A stretch of DNA of 64,000 nucleotides from Paracoccaceae bacterium (lineage in GTDB: Bacteria > Pseudomonadota > Alphaproteobacteria > Rhodobacterales > Rhodobacteraceae). The position numbers were made by a program, and so were the translations under genes. Positions 34,775 through 43,690 of the stretch are shown here, in pieces (positions within the stretch are counted from its first letter, which is position 1; every line of letters starts with the position of its first letter). The notes beneath the pieces are model-generated. The model did not search any database. It was not told the DNA's origin and saw only the letters and a list, made by a program, of their open reading frames with translations. The stretch is taken from positions 84,241 to 148,240 of the forward strand of contig CACLGX010000002.1 in NCBI GenBank assembly GCA_902606585.1, given 5' to 3'.

Positions 34775-36162
34775 CCTAATACCTTTTTCCATCTATCTAT
34801 TTGAAATTGCACCTCTTTAGGCGATGTTCCTCCGTATGAAGATCGTGACTTAACAGAATTTTCAACAGACAAAACCTTAAACACATCTTCATTAATATCG
34901 GAATTGATACTTTGCATGTCTTTAAGTTCTAGCTCAGATAAATCACATTTTGATCTTTCAGCAAGGCTTACTATTTCACCCGTCACGTGATGTGCGTCTC
35001 GAAAGGGTAAGTTTAAAACTCTAACTAGCCAATCTGCTAAATCAGTGGCCGTAGAAAAGCCAGATTTTGCTGCAAACTCCAAATTTTCTTTATTGGCGGT
35101 CAAATCTTGGATCATGCCTTCCATTGCACATAAAGCTAAACTTAAACTATCTGCCGCGTCAAAAACCTGCTCCTTGTCCTCCTGCATATCTTTAGAATAA
35201 GCCAGAGGGAGGCCCTTCATAACTGTCATTAAGCCTATATTAGCTCCTAATATTCGCCCTATTTTTGCACGTACCAATTCAGCAGCATCGGGGTTTTTTT
35301 TCTGGGGCATAATAGAAGATCCCGTTGAAAATCGATCTGATAGATCAATAAACTTAAATTGTGCTGAAGACCAAATAACAAGTTCTTCTGCCAATCTGCT
35401 TAAATGCATGGCGCATATAGAAGAACAAGTTAAAAATTCCAAGGCGAAGTCTCTATCACTTACCGCGTCCAGAGAGTTTGCTGTTGGTCTTTCAAATTCA
35501 AGAGTTCTAGCAGTGTGGTCTCGGTCAATTGGAAAAGAAGTGCCTGCTAATGCTGCGGAACCCAATGGACACTCATTCATTCTATTTCTTGCGTCCTTAA
35601 ACCTAGAGCTATCTCTTGCGAACATTTCAACATATGCCATCATATGATGACCCCAAGTAATTGGTTGAGCTGTTTGCAAATGAGTAAATCCGGGCATAAT
35701 CCAAGACACCCCACTTTGGGCCTGGTCAAGCAGGGCTCTCATTAAATCGGCTATGTTCTTGTCAATCAAATCTATCTGGCCTCTGACCCAAAGACGAAAA
35801 TCTGTTGCGACTTGATCGTTACGTGATCGTGCAGTATGCAGCCGGCCAGCTGGGTTGCCAATTTTATCCTTTAACCTTGCCTCGATATTCATATGAATAT
35901 CTTCGAGTGCTTTTGAGAATTCAAATTCACCCGAATTGAGCTCATTAAGGATCTCTTCAAGCCCTTCTTTGATAGCCGAAACGTCAGAAACATTTAATAT
36001 GCCAGTTGCGCCCAGCATGTCTACATGTGCGATAGAACTTTCAATATCTTGAGGCCCTAAACGCTTGTCAAATTCAATTGAGGCGTTAATTGCTTCCATT
36101 ATAGCATCAGGTCCCGTAGAGAACCGACCGCCCCACATTTTGTTAGAGGATTTTTTTGACAT
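34771..36162 (-). CDS. argH: Argininosuccinate lyase
   Basis: Splits argininosuccinate to arginine and fumarate, the last step of arginine synthesis. Seen: [16 protein letters not shown] at the N-terminus, [17 protein letters not shown] near residue 107, [16 protein letters not shown] near 155, and the signature [12 protein letters not shown] near 280. At 463 residues it is full length. Its start codon overlaps that of the divergent thioredoxin gene, and AAGG of its ribosome binding site lies within the other gene's codons. Confidence 0.96.
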   Translation of the reverse strand: MSKKSSNKMWGGRFSTGPDAIMEAINASIEFDKRLGPQDIESSIAHVDMLGATGILNVSDVSAIKEGLEEILNELNSGEFEFSKALEDIHMNIEARLKDKIGNPAGRLHTARSRNDQVATDFRLWVRGQIDLIDKNIADLMRALLDQAQSGVSWIMPGFTHLQTAQPITWGHHMMAYVEMFARDSSRFKDARNRMNECPLGSAALAGTSFPIDRDHTARTLEFERPTANSLDAVSDRDFALEFLTCSSICAMHLSRLAEELVIWSSAQFKFIDLSDRFSTGSSIMPQKKNPDAAELVRAKIGRILGANIGLMTVMKGLPLAYSKDMQEDKEQVFDAADSLSLALCAMEGMIQDLTANKENLEFAAKSGFSTATDLADWLVRVLNLPFRDAHHVTGEIVSLAERSKCDLSELELKDMQSINSDINEDVFKVLSVENSVKSRSSYGGTSPKEVQFQIDRWKKVLG

Positions 36163-36760
36163 GAAACTACCTTTTAGAGGAGTTAAAAATTTTTTGACGC
36201 TGGTTGTTCTTTATACGGCCTTTAGCTTCTGTGCAAATACTGTGCTTTCTGAAGTTAATAAATTTTCTGTTCTTGAGGCACTTAAGGTTGGCGAAATGAA
36301 AAAACTCATTTTGCATGAAAGCCCTAAGGCTGTCAGTGAAGAGGTTTTTTATAATTCAAACAGCGATCCTATTTCTTTAAAGTCTTTTTCTGGGCGTCTT
36401 ACATTAGTGAACTTTTGGGCAACTTGGTGCGCCCCTTGTCTAGAAGAAATGCCAAGTTTATCAAATCTTCAAAAAATAAAAGGTAGTGAAAAATTTAACG
36501 TGGTAACTATCGCTACGATGAGAAACTCACCAAAATCTGTGGAAAATTTTTTTAATAAAAACTCAATCGATAACCTGACAAAATATCAAGATCCTAAGGG
36601 AAAATTGGCTCGCTCTCTTAAAATAGTAGGGCTTCCATTAACTATTTTGTTAAATAAAGATAATAAGGAAGTGGCGAGATTTATTGGCGATGCTGATTGG
36701 TCAAGCCCGCATGCTTTAAAGTTGATTGAAAAGGCTACTGAAATAGATCTTAAGAATTAA
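36161..36760 (+). CDS. TlpA-like thiol-disulfide oxidoreductase
   Basis: Periplasmic, probably membrane-anchored thioredoxin-fold protein, 199 residues. An N-terminal hydrophobic stretch ([16 protein letters not shown]) serves as signal or anchor. The redox motif is WCAPC in [15 protein letters not shown] near residue 87, with the cis-Pro in IVGLPLTIL. TlpA-like proteins reduce apo-cytochrome c or CuA-site cysteines. The ATG is preceded by GAGGA nine bases upstream, within argH codons. The longer frame from 36065 is discarded. Confidence 0.85.
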   Translation: MKLPFRGVKNFLTLVVLYTAFSFCANTVLSEVNKFSVLEALKVGEMKKLILHESPKAVSEEVFYNSNSDPISLKSFSGRLTLVNFWATWCAPCLEEMPSLSNLQKIKGSEKFNVVTIATMRNSPKSVENFFNKNSIDNLTKYQDPKGKLARSLKIVGLPLTILLNKDNKEVARFIGDADWSSPHALKLIEKATEIDLKN

Positions 36761-36785
36761 AATCACTAACTTCTTTGAAGATATT

Positions 36786-37415
36786 TTAAATCAAATTGGT
36801 TACTAAATAGGTCACTTTGCCTGCAAACTTATTTAATTCCAATCTTATTTCGTCAATTAATTCAATATACGAAACTAAGTAGCTTTCAGACTCTGGCAAG
36901 ACTGATATTAATTGATTGCTATTTGTGTATGCTAGCAATGCAAATAAAACTATCAATAAGCCAAAAATGAAACCTGAACGTTTTGTTGTTTTTTTGTCTT
37001 CTAAGGCCTCAGCTAGTGCATCTTTTGCTTGATGCTTTAGAATGGCATCTTTTGTGAGAGTTGCAGGCTCACTATCTCTAACATTTTTCAAACTTCTTTT
37101 GTTTTTGGATGGTATATTTTTTTTGTTGCGCTCTTGATCTCTAGCTTCAATTTCTCTTTTAGCCTCTTCCCTTAATATTTTAATAACAGAGGGATCAATT
37201 TTTTTCTGATCAGATACCGCACTCGCTACTTCTTCAGTATCTTCTTTTGTGATTTCGGTTTGAGGCTCAATTAACTGCTCATCTTTAGATATTTTAGTTC
37301 GAGTTTGAAACCATGAGTGCCCACAGCTATCGCATTTTACTTCCCTACCGCCTATTGGAACAGCATGGCGAGGTATCTCATAATTTGCTTTGCATTTTGG
37401 ACAAACTAAACGCAT
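36786..37415 (-). CDS. Zinc-ribbon (MJ0042-type) membrane protein
   Basis: 209 residues. The N-terminus MRLVCPKCKANYEIP and later VKCDSCGHSWFQT give two CxxC pairs of a zinc ribbon in the first 33 residues. A highly charged, Lys/Glu-rich middle follows, then one membrane segment near residues 145-165 (GFIFGLLIVLFALLAYT). In other alphaproteobacteria such a protein is encoded beside ftsEX, as here (divergent). The function is unknown; a regulatory or envelope role is inference. Confidence 0.75.
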   Translation of the reverse strand: MRLVCPKCKANYEIPRHAVPIGGREVKCDSCGHSWFQTRTKISKDEQLIEPQTEITKEDTEEVASAVSDQKKIDPSVIKILREEAKREIEARDQERNKKNIPSKNKRSLKNVRDSEPATLTKDAILKHQAKDALAEALEDKKTTKRSGFIFGLLIVLFALLAYTNSNQLISVLPESESYLVSYIELIDEIRLELNKFAGKVTYLVTNLI

Positions 37416-37572
37416 TAGTTCCTCTGTGAATAAATGACGCCATCAGACTTTATGACATATAAAAAAATATATATAGCCGTAAAAGTACATGCTTTTTATT
37501 GTTGAACAACCGTTTATTAGACTATGGTCATAGTATGGATTTAGAATTAAAAGAAAAAGGGAAGTTTTAGTT

Positions 37573-38247
37573 GTGATTGAAATGGAAAGCGTCGCTTACT
37601 CTTACGGTGAGGAGCTTTTATCAGAGCTAAATATTTCTATTTCTCAAGGTTCTTTTTATTTTCTTACGGGGCCTTCGGGATCAGGTAAAACAACTTTCCT
37701 TAAAATGTGCTATGGTTCTCTAATTCCAACATCGGGCAATCTTAGTGTTTTTGGTAAGGACTCATGTGGTTGGTCACGTGATGAAATTGCATATCTCAGG
37801 AGAAAAATAGGTGTTGTACACCAGGATTGTCAGTTTCTTGATCATTTGAATGTTGCCGATAATATTGCTTTGCCAATCAAAGTCTCAGCGCGGAATTCCT
37901 TATCTGATAGTGTAAATTTAAAGGAGCTTTTGAATTGGGTTGGTCTATCTCATCGCTCTAAAGCGCTACCTCCTGAACTTTCAGGAGGTGAAAGGCAAAG
38001 AGCAGCTTTAGCGCGTGCAATTATTATGTCGCCAGATGTTATATTAGCTGATGAGCCAACAGGTAATATAGATTGGGAGATGTCGCAGAGATTAATTCGC
38101 TTATTAATCGAATTAAACCATATGGGAAAAACAGTTGTTATTGCTACTCATGACTTGAATTTGATTAGATTTACAAAAGCCGGCGTGCAGGCGCGTGTTT
38201 TAAGAATAAGCAATAAAACAGTCCAGCTCGCCGGAAGTGATCTTTGA
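37573..38247 (+). CDS. ftsE: Cell division ATP-binding protein FtsE
   Basis: ATPase of the FtsEX complex, which activates cell wall hydrolases at the septum. Seen: Walker A GPSGSGKTT near residue 35, Q-loop VHQDCQFLDHLNV, signature LSGGERQRAALARA near 135, Walker B VILADEPTGNID. The GTG start gives MIEMESVAYSYG, matching family N-termini, with AAAGGGAAG upstream. The FtsX gene follows with a one-base overlap. 224 residues. Confidence 0.93.
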   Translation: MIEMESVAYSYGEELLSELNISISQGSFYFLTGPSGSGKTTFLKMCYGSLIPTSGNLSVFGKDSCGWSRDEIAYLRRKIGVVHQDCQFLDHLNVADNIALPIKVSARNSLSDSVNLKELLNWVGLSHRSKALPPELSGGERQRAALARAIIMSPDVILADEPTGNIDWEMSQRLIRLLIELNHMGKTVVIATHDLNLIRFTKAGVQARVLRISNKTVQLAGSDL

Positions 38248-39140
38248 TGGCTAGTATTAAAAATATTCTTTTACCTGATAGATACGTTAATCAGGTTGTC
38301 CCTACAAATGGATTTACTACGCTTTTGACGTTTTTTACTTCTGCGGCAATGGCCTTTTTGATCGTTTTTTCATTAGCTATGTCTTTTGCAGCTGATAGAT
38401 TAGCTCAAAGCTGGTCAGACTCCTTGGCAAATTCAGCAACATTGCGCGTATCTGCCCCATTAGCAGATTTAGAGAGCCAAACTGCGGCTGCTTTGAATGT
38501 TTTATCCAATACAAAGGGAATAGCATCTTTTCGTTTGTTGAAAGCAGAAGAACAGCAGGCATTACTTGAGCCATGGTTTGGACCAAAAGTGCCGATAAGC
38601 AATTTACCTATGCCACGCCTCATAAGTATCGAAGAAGATGAAAATGGATATGATAGAGTAGGCCTTAGGTTAAGGCTTGCCGCTGAAGTTCCTTCTGCCG
38701 TATTGGACGATCATACCAGGTGGCGCGAGCCCCTTGTAAAAGCGGCTTATCGTATTTGGTTTTTGGGTTGGTTATCAATTGGACTGGTATTTTTCATTGT
38801 AATTTCAATGATGAGTCTCGTAACCCGTGCTGCGTTGTCGTCAAATAAAAAAGTGATTGAAGTTTTAAGGTTAGTGGGAGCTACAGATCAATATATTGCT
38901 GCGGCTTTTGTGCGTAAATTTGCTTTCCGAGCTTTTTTTGGCTCAATGCTGGGTGCATTTGGAGCGTCAATGACGCTATTTCTTTTGCCTTCTGAGGCCG
39001 ATCAAACTGTAATTTTGGCGGGACTACGGCTGGAAGGTTTTGAATGGTCGTGGTTGATTTTTGTGCCTTTATCCTTTTTTGTTTTTACATTTTTCACGGC
39101 ACGAATAGCCTCTCTCAGTATTCTGAGATCCCTGACTTAA
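38247..39140 (+). CDS. ftsX: Cell division protein FtsX
   Basis: Membrane subunit of FtsEX, 297 residues. One membrane segment is near the N-terminus (TFFTSAAMAFLIVFSLAMS), then a periplasmic domain, then three more (about 165-190, 225-245, 265-285). The stop codon of ftsE overlaps its ATG (TGATG), so the two are coupled; I prefer this to the TTG at 38244. The stop overlaps the next gene's start (TAATG). Confidence 0.88.
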   Translation: MASIKNILLPDRYVNQVVPTNGFTTLLTFFTSAAMAFLIVFSLAMSFAADRLAQSWSDSLANSATLRVSAPLADLESQTAAALNVLSNTKGIASFRLLKAEEQQALLEPWFGPKVPISNLPMPRLISIEEDENGYDRVGLRLRLAAEVPSAVLDDHTRWREPLVKAAYRIWFLGWLSIGLVFFIVISMMSLVTRAALSSNKKVIEVLRLVGATDQYIAAAFVRKFAFRAFFGSMLGAFGASMTLFLLPSEADQTVILAGLRLEGFEWSWLIFVPLSFFVFTFFTARIASLSILRSLT

Positions 39141-39865
39141 TGCTCTACGCGGTTCAATATATACGTTCTTTTCTGTTTCTTATTCAGATGTATTTAATGA
39201 TGGTGGTTTTTGGCTTGGTTTTTTCTCCATTTGTAATGCTCAATAGAAAGTATTCGTATTTGGCTGTTCATGTTTGGTGTAGATGGGTCCGCTGGACAGC
39301 TGCTTGGATGGTTGGATTAAAATCTCAGGTTAGGGGTATTATTCCAGATAATGAGCTAATTATCGCTGCGAAACATCAAAGTTTCTTCGATATAATTTTG
39401 ATTGTTAGTGAAACGCCAAGGCCAAAATTTATAATGAAGTCATCGTTGCGATGGGCTCCGGTGTTGGGGTGGTATGCAAAAAAAATAGGATGTGTTCCCG
39501 TTGAGCGTGGGAGAAGATCTGAAGCCATACAAAGAATGATGTCTGCTGTTGCATCGGGTGCAACCCCTCCTGGTCAGCTAATTATTTATCCACAGGGAAC
39601 GAGAGTATCGCCAGGCGATTTTAAGCCATATAAAATTGGTGTAGCTGCACTCTATCAACAGACTGGTCAAGACTGTTTGCCAGTAGCGTGCAATGTAGGG
39701 GTTTTCTGGCCTAAATATGGCATCATGCGCAAACCCGGGGTGGCAGTCGTTGAATGTTTGCCTTTAATACCAGCAGGATTAGAAAACTCGGAACTTATGT
39801 CTGAACTTGAAAATTCTATAGAAAAAAGAACAAATCAGTTAATTGCCGAAGTAAAATATAAATAA
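39140..39865 (+). CDS. plsC: 1-acyl-sn-glycerol-3-phosphate acyltransferase (PlsC)
   Basis: Membrane-associated acyltransferase that makes phosphatidic acid. An N-terminal hydrophobic stretch is followed by AAKHQSFFDIILI near residue 76 (HxxxxD motif), CVPVERGRRSEAIQRM, YPQGTR near 155 and a late VPV-type motif LPVACNVGVFW. The ATG overlaps the ftsX stop codon, so I discard the longer frame from 39044. It has an intact HxxxxD, unlike the fusion protein at 20.3 kb. 241 residues. Confidence 0.9.
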   Translation: MLYAVQYIRSFLFLIQMYLMMVVFGLVFSPFVMLNRKYSYLAVHVWCRWVRWTAAWMVGLKSQVRGIIPDNELIIAAKHQSFFDIILIVSETPRPKFIMKSSLRWAPVLGWYAKKIGCVPVERGRRSEAIQRMMSAVASGATPPGQLIIYPQGTRVSPGDFKPYKIGVAALYQQTGQDCLPVACNVGVFWPKYGIMRKPGVAVVECLPLIPAGLENSELMSELENSIEKRTNQLIAEVKYK

Positions 39866-40028
39866 ACACCAAATTTTTAGGCACCACTATCACTTTAGGT
39901 TTCTGTGAAATACTTTTTTTCGAAATCTGGACGTAAGTGGTCTGGTAAATGTCGGAAATGCAAAGTTACATTTTTACTCAAGGTTTATACGATTTGAAGA
40001 TGTTTATCATTGGATAAAGGAAACCTGG

Positions 40029-41705
40029 ATGAGCTATAAAAGTGATATTGAAATTGCTCGAAGTGCAGAAAAAAAACCAATTCAAGAAGTTGGTGCTCAC
40101 CTTGGAATTCCTGCAGAACATTTGTTACCGTACGGTCATGATAAAGCCAAAGTAAGCCAAGAATTTATAAATGGTGTTCAAGATGCGGAAAATGGAAAAT
40201 TAATTCTTGTAACGGCCATAAATCCTACACCTGCAGGTGAAGGCAAAACAACAACAACAGTTGGTCTTGGCGATGGACTTAACAAAATTGGCAAAAATGC
40301 CATGATTTGTATTAGAGAAGCTTCGTTAGGTCCAAATTTTGGTATGAAAGGGGGTGCGGCTGGAGGCGGACATGCCCAAGTTATCCCAATGGAAGATATG
40401 AACTTACATTTTACGGGTGACTTCCACGCAATAACTTCTGCTCACTCATTACTTTCAGCTATGATTGATAACCATATTTACTGGGGTAATGACCTTGGTA
40501 TTGATACTCGAAGGGTTGTCTGGCGGAGAGTGGTAGACATGAATGACAGAGCACTCCGTCAGATTACAGCATCTCTCGGAGGTATTTCAAATGGCTTCCC
40601 TCGCGAGGCAGGCTTTGACATTACAGTTGCCTCAGAAGTTATGGCAATTCTTTGTTTAGCCAAGGATCTGAACGATTTGCAGACAAAATTGGGCAATATG
40701 ATAGTTGCCTACAGGCGTGATCGTTCTCCTGTTTTTTGCCGTGATATAAAAGCAGACGGGGCGATGACAGTATTGCTTAAAGATGCCATCAAACCTAATT
40801 TAGTACAGACTTTAGAAAATAATCCAGCTTTTGTGCATGGGGGGCCTTTTGCCAATATTGCGCATGGATGCAATTCCTTAATAGCAACTCAAACAGCACT
40901 TAAGTTATCTGATTATGTTGTAACTGAGGCAGGATTTGGAGCCGACCTAGGCGCTGAGAAGTTTTTGAATATTAAATGCCGTAAGGCGGGTTTATCGCCA
41001 GCGGTTATTGTCCTCGTTGCCACTATTCGCGCTATGAAAATGAACGGCGGAGTCGCAAAAGAGGATTTAGGGCAAGAAAATGTCAGTGCTGTAAAGTCTG
41101 GCTGTGCAAATTTAGGTTTTCATATAGAGAATTTGAAAAGTTTTGGCGTACCGGTAATAGTAGCAATCAATCATTTCGTAAAAGATACTCAGAACGAAAT
41201 TGACGCAGTGATGCAGTTTGTCACAAGTCAGGGTTCGGAGGCCATTGTTTCAAAACATTGGGAATTTGGATCAGAGGGTTCAGTAGACTTAGCCAAGCGC
41301 GTTTCAGAAATAGCAGACTCAGAAGTTTCTGATTTTGCTCCAATTTATCCTGATGAAATGCCACTTGCTGAAAAGATACAGACGATTTGTAAAAGAATTT
41401 ATAGAGCTGATGAAGCTCTTATAGATAAGAAAATTTACGATCAATTAAAGCAATGGGAAGAACAGGGATACGGCGATTTGCCAATTTGCATGGCAAAAAC
41501 ACAATATAGTTTCTCAACAGACCCTAACTTGCGTGGAGCCCCTACGGGACACACTGTACCTGTTCGGGAAGTGAGAATAAGTGCAGGTGCCGGTTTTATA
41601 GTTGTTGTATGTGGAGAAATTATGACGATGCCGGGTCTGCCTCGGGTTCCTGCCGCAGAATCTATATATCTCAATAAGTTTGGCGAAATAGAAGGGTTGT
41701 TCTAG
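40029..41705 (+). CDS. fhs: Formate-tetrahydrofolate ligase
   Basis: ATP-dependent synthesis of 10-formyl-THF from formate. Seen: P-loop [14 protein letters not shown] near residue 68, [21 protein letters not shown] near 97, [30 protein letters not shown], and the C-terminal [27 protein letters not shown]. At 558 residues it is complete. It is followed by aroQ and folD in the same direction, so with folD it forms a one-carbon pair, probably linked to formaldehyde and formate from methylated compounds (see sarcosine oxidase at the right edge). Confidence 0.95.
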   Translation: MSYKSDIEIARSAEKKPIQEVGAHLGIPAEHLLPYGHDKAKVSQEFINGVQDAENGKLILVTAINPTPAGEGKTTTTVGLGDGLNKIGKNAMICIREASLGPNFGMKGGAAGGGHAQVIPMEDMNLHFTGDFHAITSAHSLLSAMIDNHIYWGNDLGIDTRRVVWRRVVDMNDRALRQITASLGGISNGFPREAGFDITVASEVMAILCLAKDLNDLQTKLGNMIVAYRRDRSPVFCRDIKADGAMTVLLKDAIKPNLVQTLENNPAFVHGGPFANIAHGCNSLIATQTALKLSDYVVTEAGFGADLGAEKFLNIKCRKAGLSPAVIVLVATIRAMKMNGGVAKEDLGQENVSAVKSGCANLGFHIENLKSFGVPVIVAINHFVKDTQNEIDAVMQFVTSQGSEAIVSKHWEFGSEGSVDLAKRVSEIADSEVSDFAPIYPDEMPLAEKIQTICKRIYRADEALIDKKIYDQLKQWEEQGYGDLPICMAKTQYSFSTDPNLRGAPTGHTVPVREVRISAGAGFIVVVCGEIMTMPGLPRVPAAESIYLNKFGEIEGLF

Positions 41706-41755
41706 ACTTAAATTTAATGTTTTACATTATTAAGCTTTGAGTTCAGGAGACCATA

Positions 41756-42061
41756 ATGACAGAACTTACAAAACCAAGTGATTGTAATAATATGGATGAA
41801 TTACGTCATCAAATTGATAAGTTGGATGTCCAAGTAGTTGAGCTTTTGGCAAATCGCTCAGAATTTATAAATAGAGCAACTGAGTTGAAGAAATTAAATG
41901 GGATGCCTGCCAGAATTCCTGAGCGAATTGAAAGTGTCGTTTCCAACGCGCGAAATGCAGCTAAAGAGCTAGATCTAGACGCAGATCTTGTTGAAAAAAT
42001 TTGGCGAATTTTAATCGATTGGTCTATTCAAAGGGAAGCAGAAATTATTCGCGAAGAGTGA
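41756..42061 (+). CDS. aroQ: Chorismate mutase (AroQ type)
   Basis: Small all-helical enzyme (101 residues) that converts chorismate to prephenate for phenylalanine and tyrosine. [24 protein letters not shown] is the first helix with Arg17/Arg-like substrate contacts, then [18 protein letters not shown]. It may instead be isochorismate pyruvate-lyase-like, but the family match favours chorismate mutase. It sits between fhs and folD, with AGGAGACC before its ATG. Confidence 0.88.
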   Translation: MTELTKPSDCNNMDELRHQIDKLDVQVVELLANRSEFINRATELKKLNGMPARIPERIESVVSNARNAAKELDLDADLVEKIWRILIDWSIQREAEIIREE

Positions 42062-42095
42062 GCTTAATTTTCTCAAATTTAAAGGATTACCAAAA

Positions 42096-42989
42096 ATGGT
42101 AGCGCAAATAATAGACGGGAAGCTTTTTTCTAGGAAGCTACGGGACCGAGTTGCTGAACATGTGAATGCTTTGAAAAAAGAAAATAATGTTACCCCAGGC
42201 CTGGCTGTGGTTTTAGTTGGTGAGGATCCGGCAAGCCAAGTTTACGTTCGATCAAAAGGTAAACAAACTATAGAAGCTGGAATGAATTCGTATGAGCATA
42301 GATTAAGTGAGAATACTTCTGAAGAAGATCTTTTAGAATTGGTAAACCGTTTGAATGATGATAATGAAGTGCATGGAATTTTAGTTCAACTGCCTTTACC
42401 AGAACATATAAATGAAGACGCTGTAATAAATGCTATCGATCCAGTAAAAGACGTTGACGGATTTCATATTTCCAATGTTGGCTTACTGGCTACAGGTCAA
42501 AAATCTATGGTTCCTTGTACACCTTTAGGATGTTTACTTATGCTAAAAGATTTACATGGATCTTTATCTGGTATGGATGCTGTTATTATTGGTAGGTCGA
42601 ATATAGTTGGAAAACCAATGGCCCAGCTCTTGTTGATCGAAAGTTGCACAGTTACGATAACCCATTCAAAAACAAAAAACTTGGAAGAAATGGTTGGACG
42701 CGCTGACATTATTATATCTGCGGTAGGAAGACCAGAAATGGTCAAAGGGGACTGGATAAAGCCGGGTGCCACGCTTATTGACGTAGGGATCAATAGAGTA
42801 GAAGGAAATGATCGTGGGAAGCGTTTGGTTGGTGATGCAGAGTTCTCAAGTTGTTCAGAAATTGCGGGCGCTATAACTCCTGTTCCTGGTGGTGTTGGAC
42901 CGATGACAATTGCATGCCTATTAGTAAATACTCTAGTCGCTTGTTGTCGTAAACATAAGCTGGCTGAGCCAGATATTATTCCAAATTAA
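42096..42989 (+). CDS. folD: Methylenetetrahydrofolate dehydrogenase/cyclohydrolase
   Basis: Bifunctional: oxidises methylene-THF and hydrolyses methenyl-THF to 10-formyl-THF. Seen: [16 protein letters not shown] near residue 42, VQLPLPEHI near 98, DVDGFH near 123, [23 protein letters not shown] (NADP loop) and [15 protein letters not shown]. 297 residues. Its stop codon overlaps that of the convergent pdeM gene by four bases. Confidence 0.96.
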   Translation: MVAQIIDGKLFSRKLRDRVAEHVNALKKENNVTPGLAVVLVGEDPASQVYVRSKGKQTIEAGMNSYEHRLSENTSEEDLLELVNRLNDDNEVHGILVQLPLPEHINEDAVINAIDPVKDVDGFHISNVGLLATGQKSMVPCTPLGCLLMLKDLHGSLSGMDAVIIGRSNIVGKPMAQLLLIESCTVTITHSKTKNLEEMVGRADIIISAVGRPEMVKGDWIKPGATLIDVGINRVEGNDRGKRLVGDAEFSSCSEIAGAITPVPGGVGPMTIACLLVNTLVACCRKHKLAEPDIIPN

Positions 42990-43654
42990 TTGGCTTTAGA
43001 AATTGGAATTGGGTAAATTTCTTTTCCCGTCATTAAGGCAATAGCTTTTTGCTGCATAATTGAGCGAAGCGGATCACGATTACAATAAAGGCCTCCAGTA
43101 TAGGTTCCATATGCTGGCAATATTACGCGATTTTCGTCCACTAAAAAACAACGCTTTGTGAAGGATTGACCTTTAATAATTATCCTTATTTTTGGATGAT
43201 AATGGCCAGATATTTCAAAGCGATCTTCTGCATTTGCAATATGCTGGAAGTTAAGTTTTTCAATTTCGAGAGCGTTTAAAAAGCTACCACCCAAATTTTT
43301 AGGAGATGGATCATGATTACCAGAAACCCAAATCCATTCTCGACCTGCTTGCATTTTTGTAATCCAAAGAAGTTCATCTGATGGTAGTAATTGACTTGCT
43401 TCATTATCGTCAAAACTATCCCCAAGGCATATTATTTTTTTAGCATTTGTAGAGTCTAAGTCTGTTTCTAACTTTAATAAAGTATCCTGATTTTCATAAG
43501 GCGGGAACCACGACTGACCCATTCTGGCTAATCTGTTTGACTTTCCAAAGTGTAAATCGGAAACACACAGTATGGATTGAGCTGGCCACCAGAGAGCGCC
43601 TGATGGCATAGCCACAAGTTCGTTTTCTGAGATGGAAAACTTAAAACAGTCCAT
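42986..43654 (-). CDS. pdeM: Ligase-associated DNA damage response phosphoesterase PdeM
   Basis: Calcineurin-like metallophosphoesterase of 222 residues. Metal motifs: [17 protein letters not shown] near residue 31 (DxH), [10 protein letters not shown] (GDxxDD), VSGNHDPSP (GNHD) and ISGHYHPK (GHxH). This family occurs beside the Lhr-like helicase in the ligase-associated DNA repair cluster. Only the helicase partner is here, upstream on the same strand with a 36 base gap. Confidence 0.88.
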   Translation of the reverse strand: MDCFKFSISENELVAMPSGALWWPAQSILCVSDLHFGKSNRLARMGQSWFPPYENQDTLLKLETDLDSTNAKKIICLGDSFDDNEASQLLPSDELLWITKMQAGREWIWVSGNHDPSPKNLGGSFLNALEIEKLNFQHIANAEDRFEISGHYHPKIRIIIKGQSFTKRCFLVDENRVILPAYGTYTGGLYCNRDPLRSIMQQKAIALMTGKEIYPIPISKAN

Positions 43655-43690
43655 TTAATTTCTTATAAATTAATACTAGTGTCATATTCT

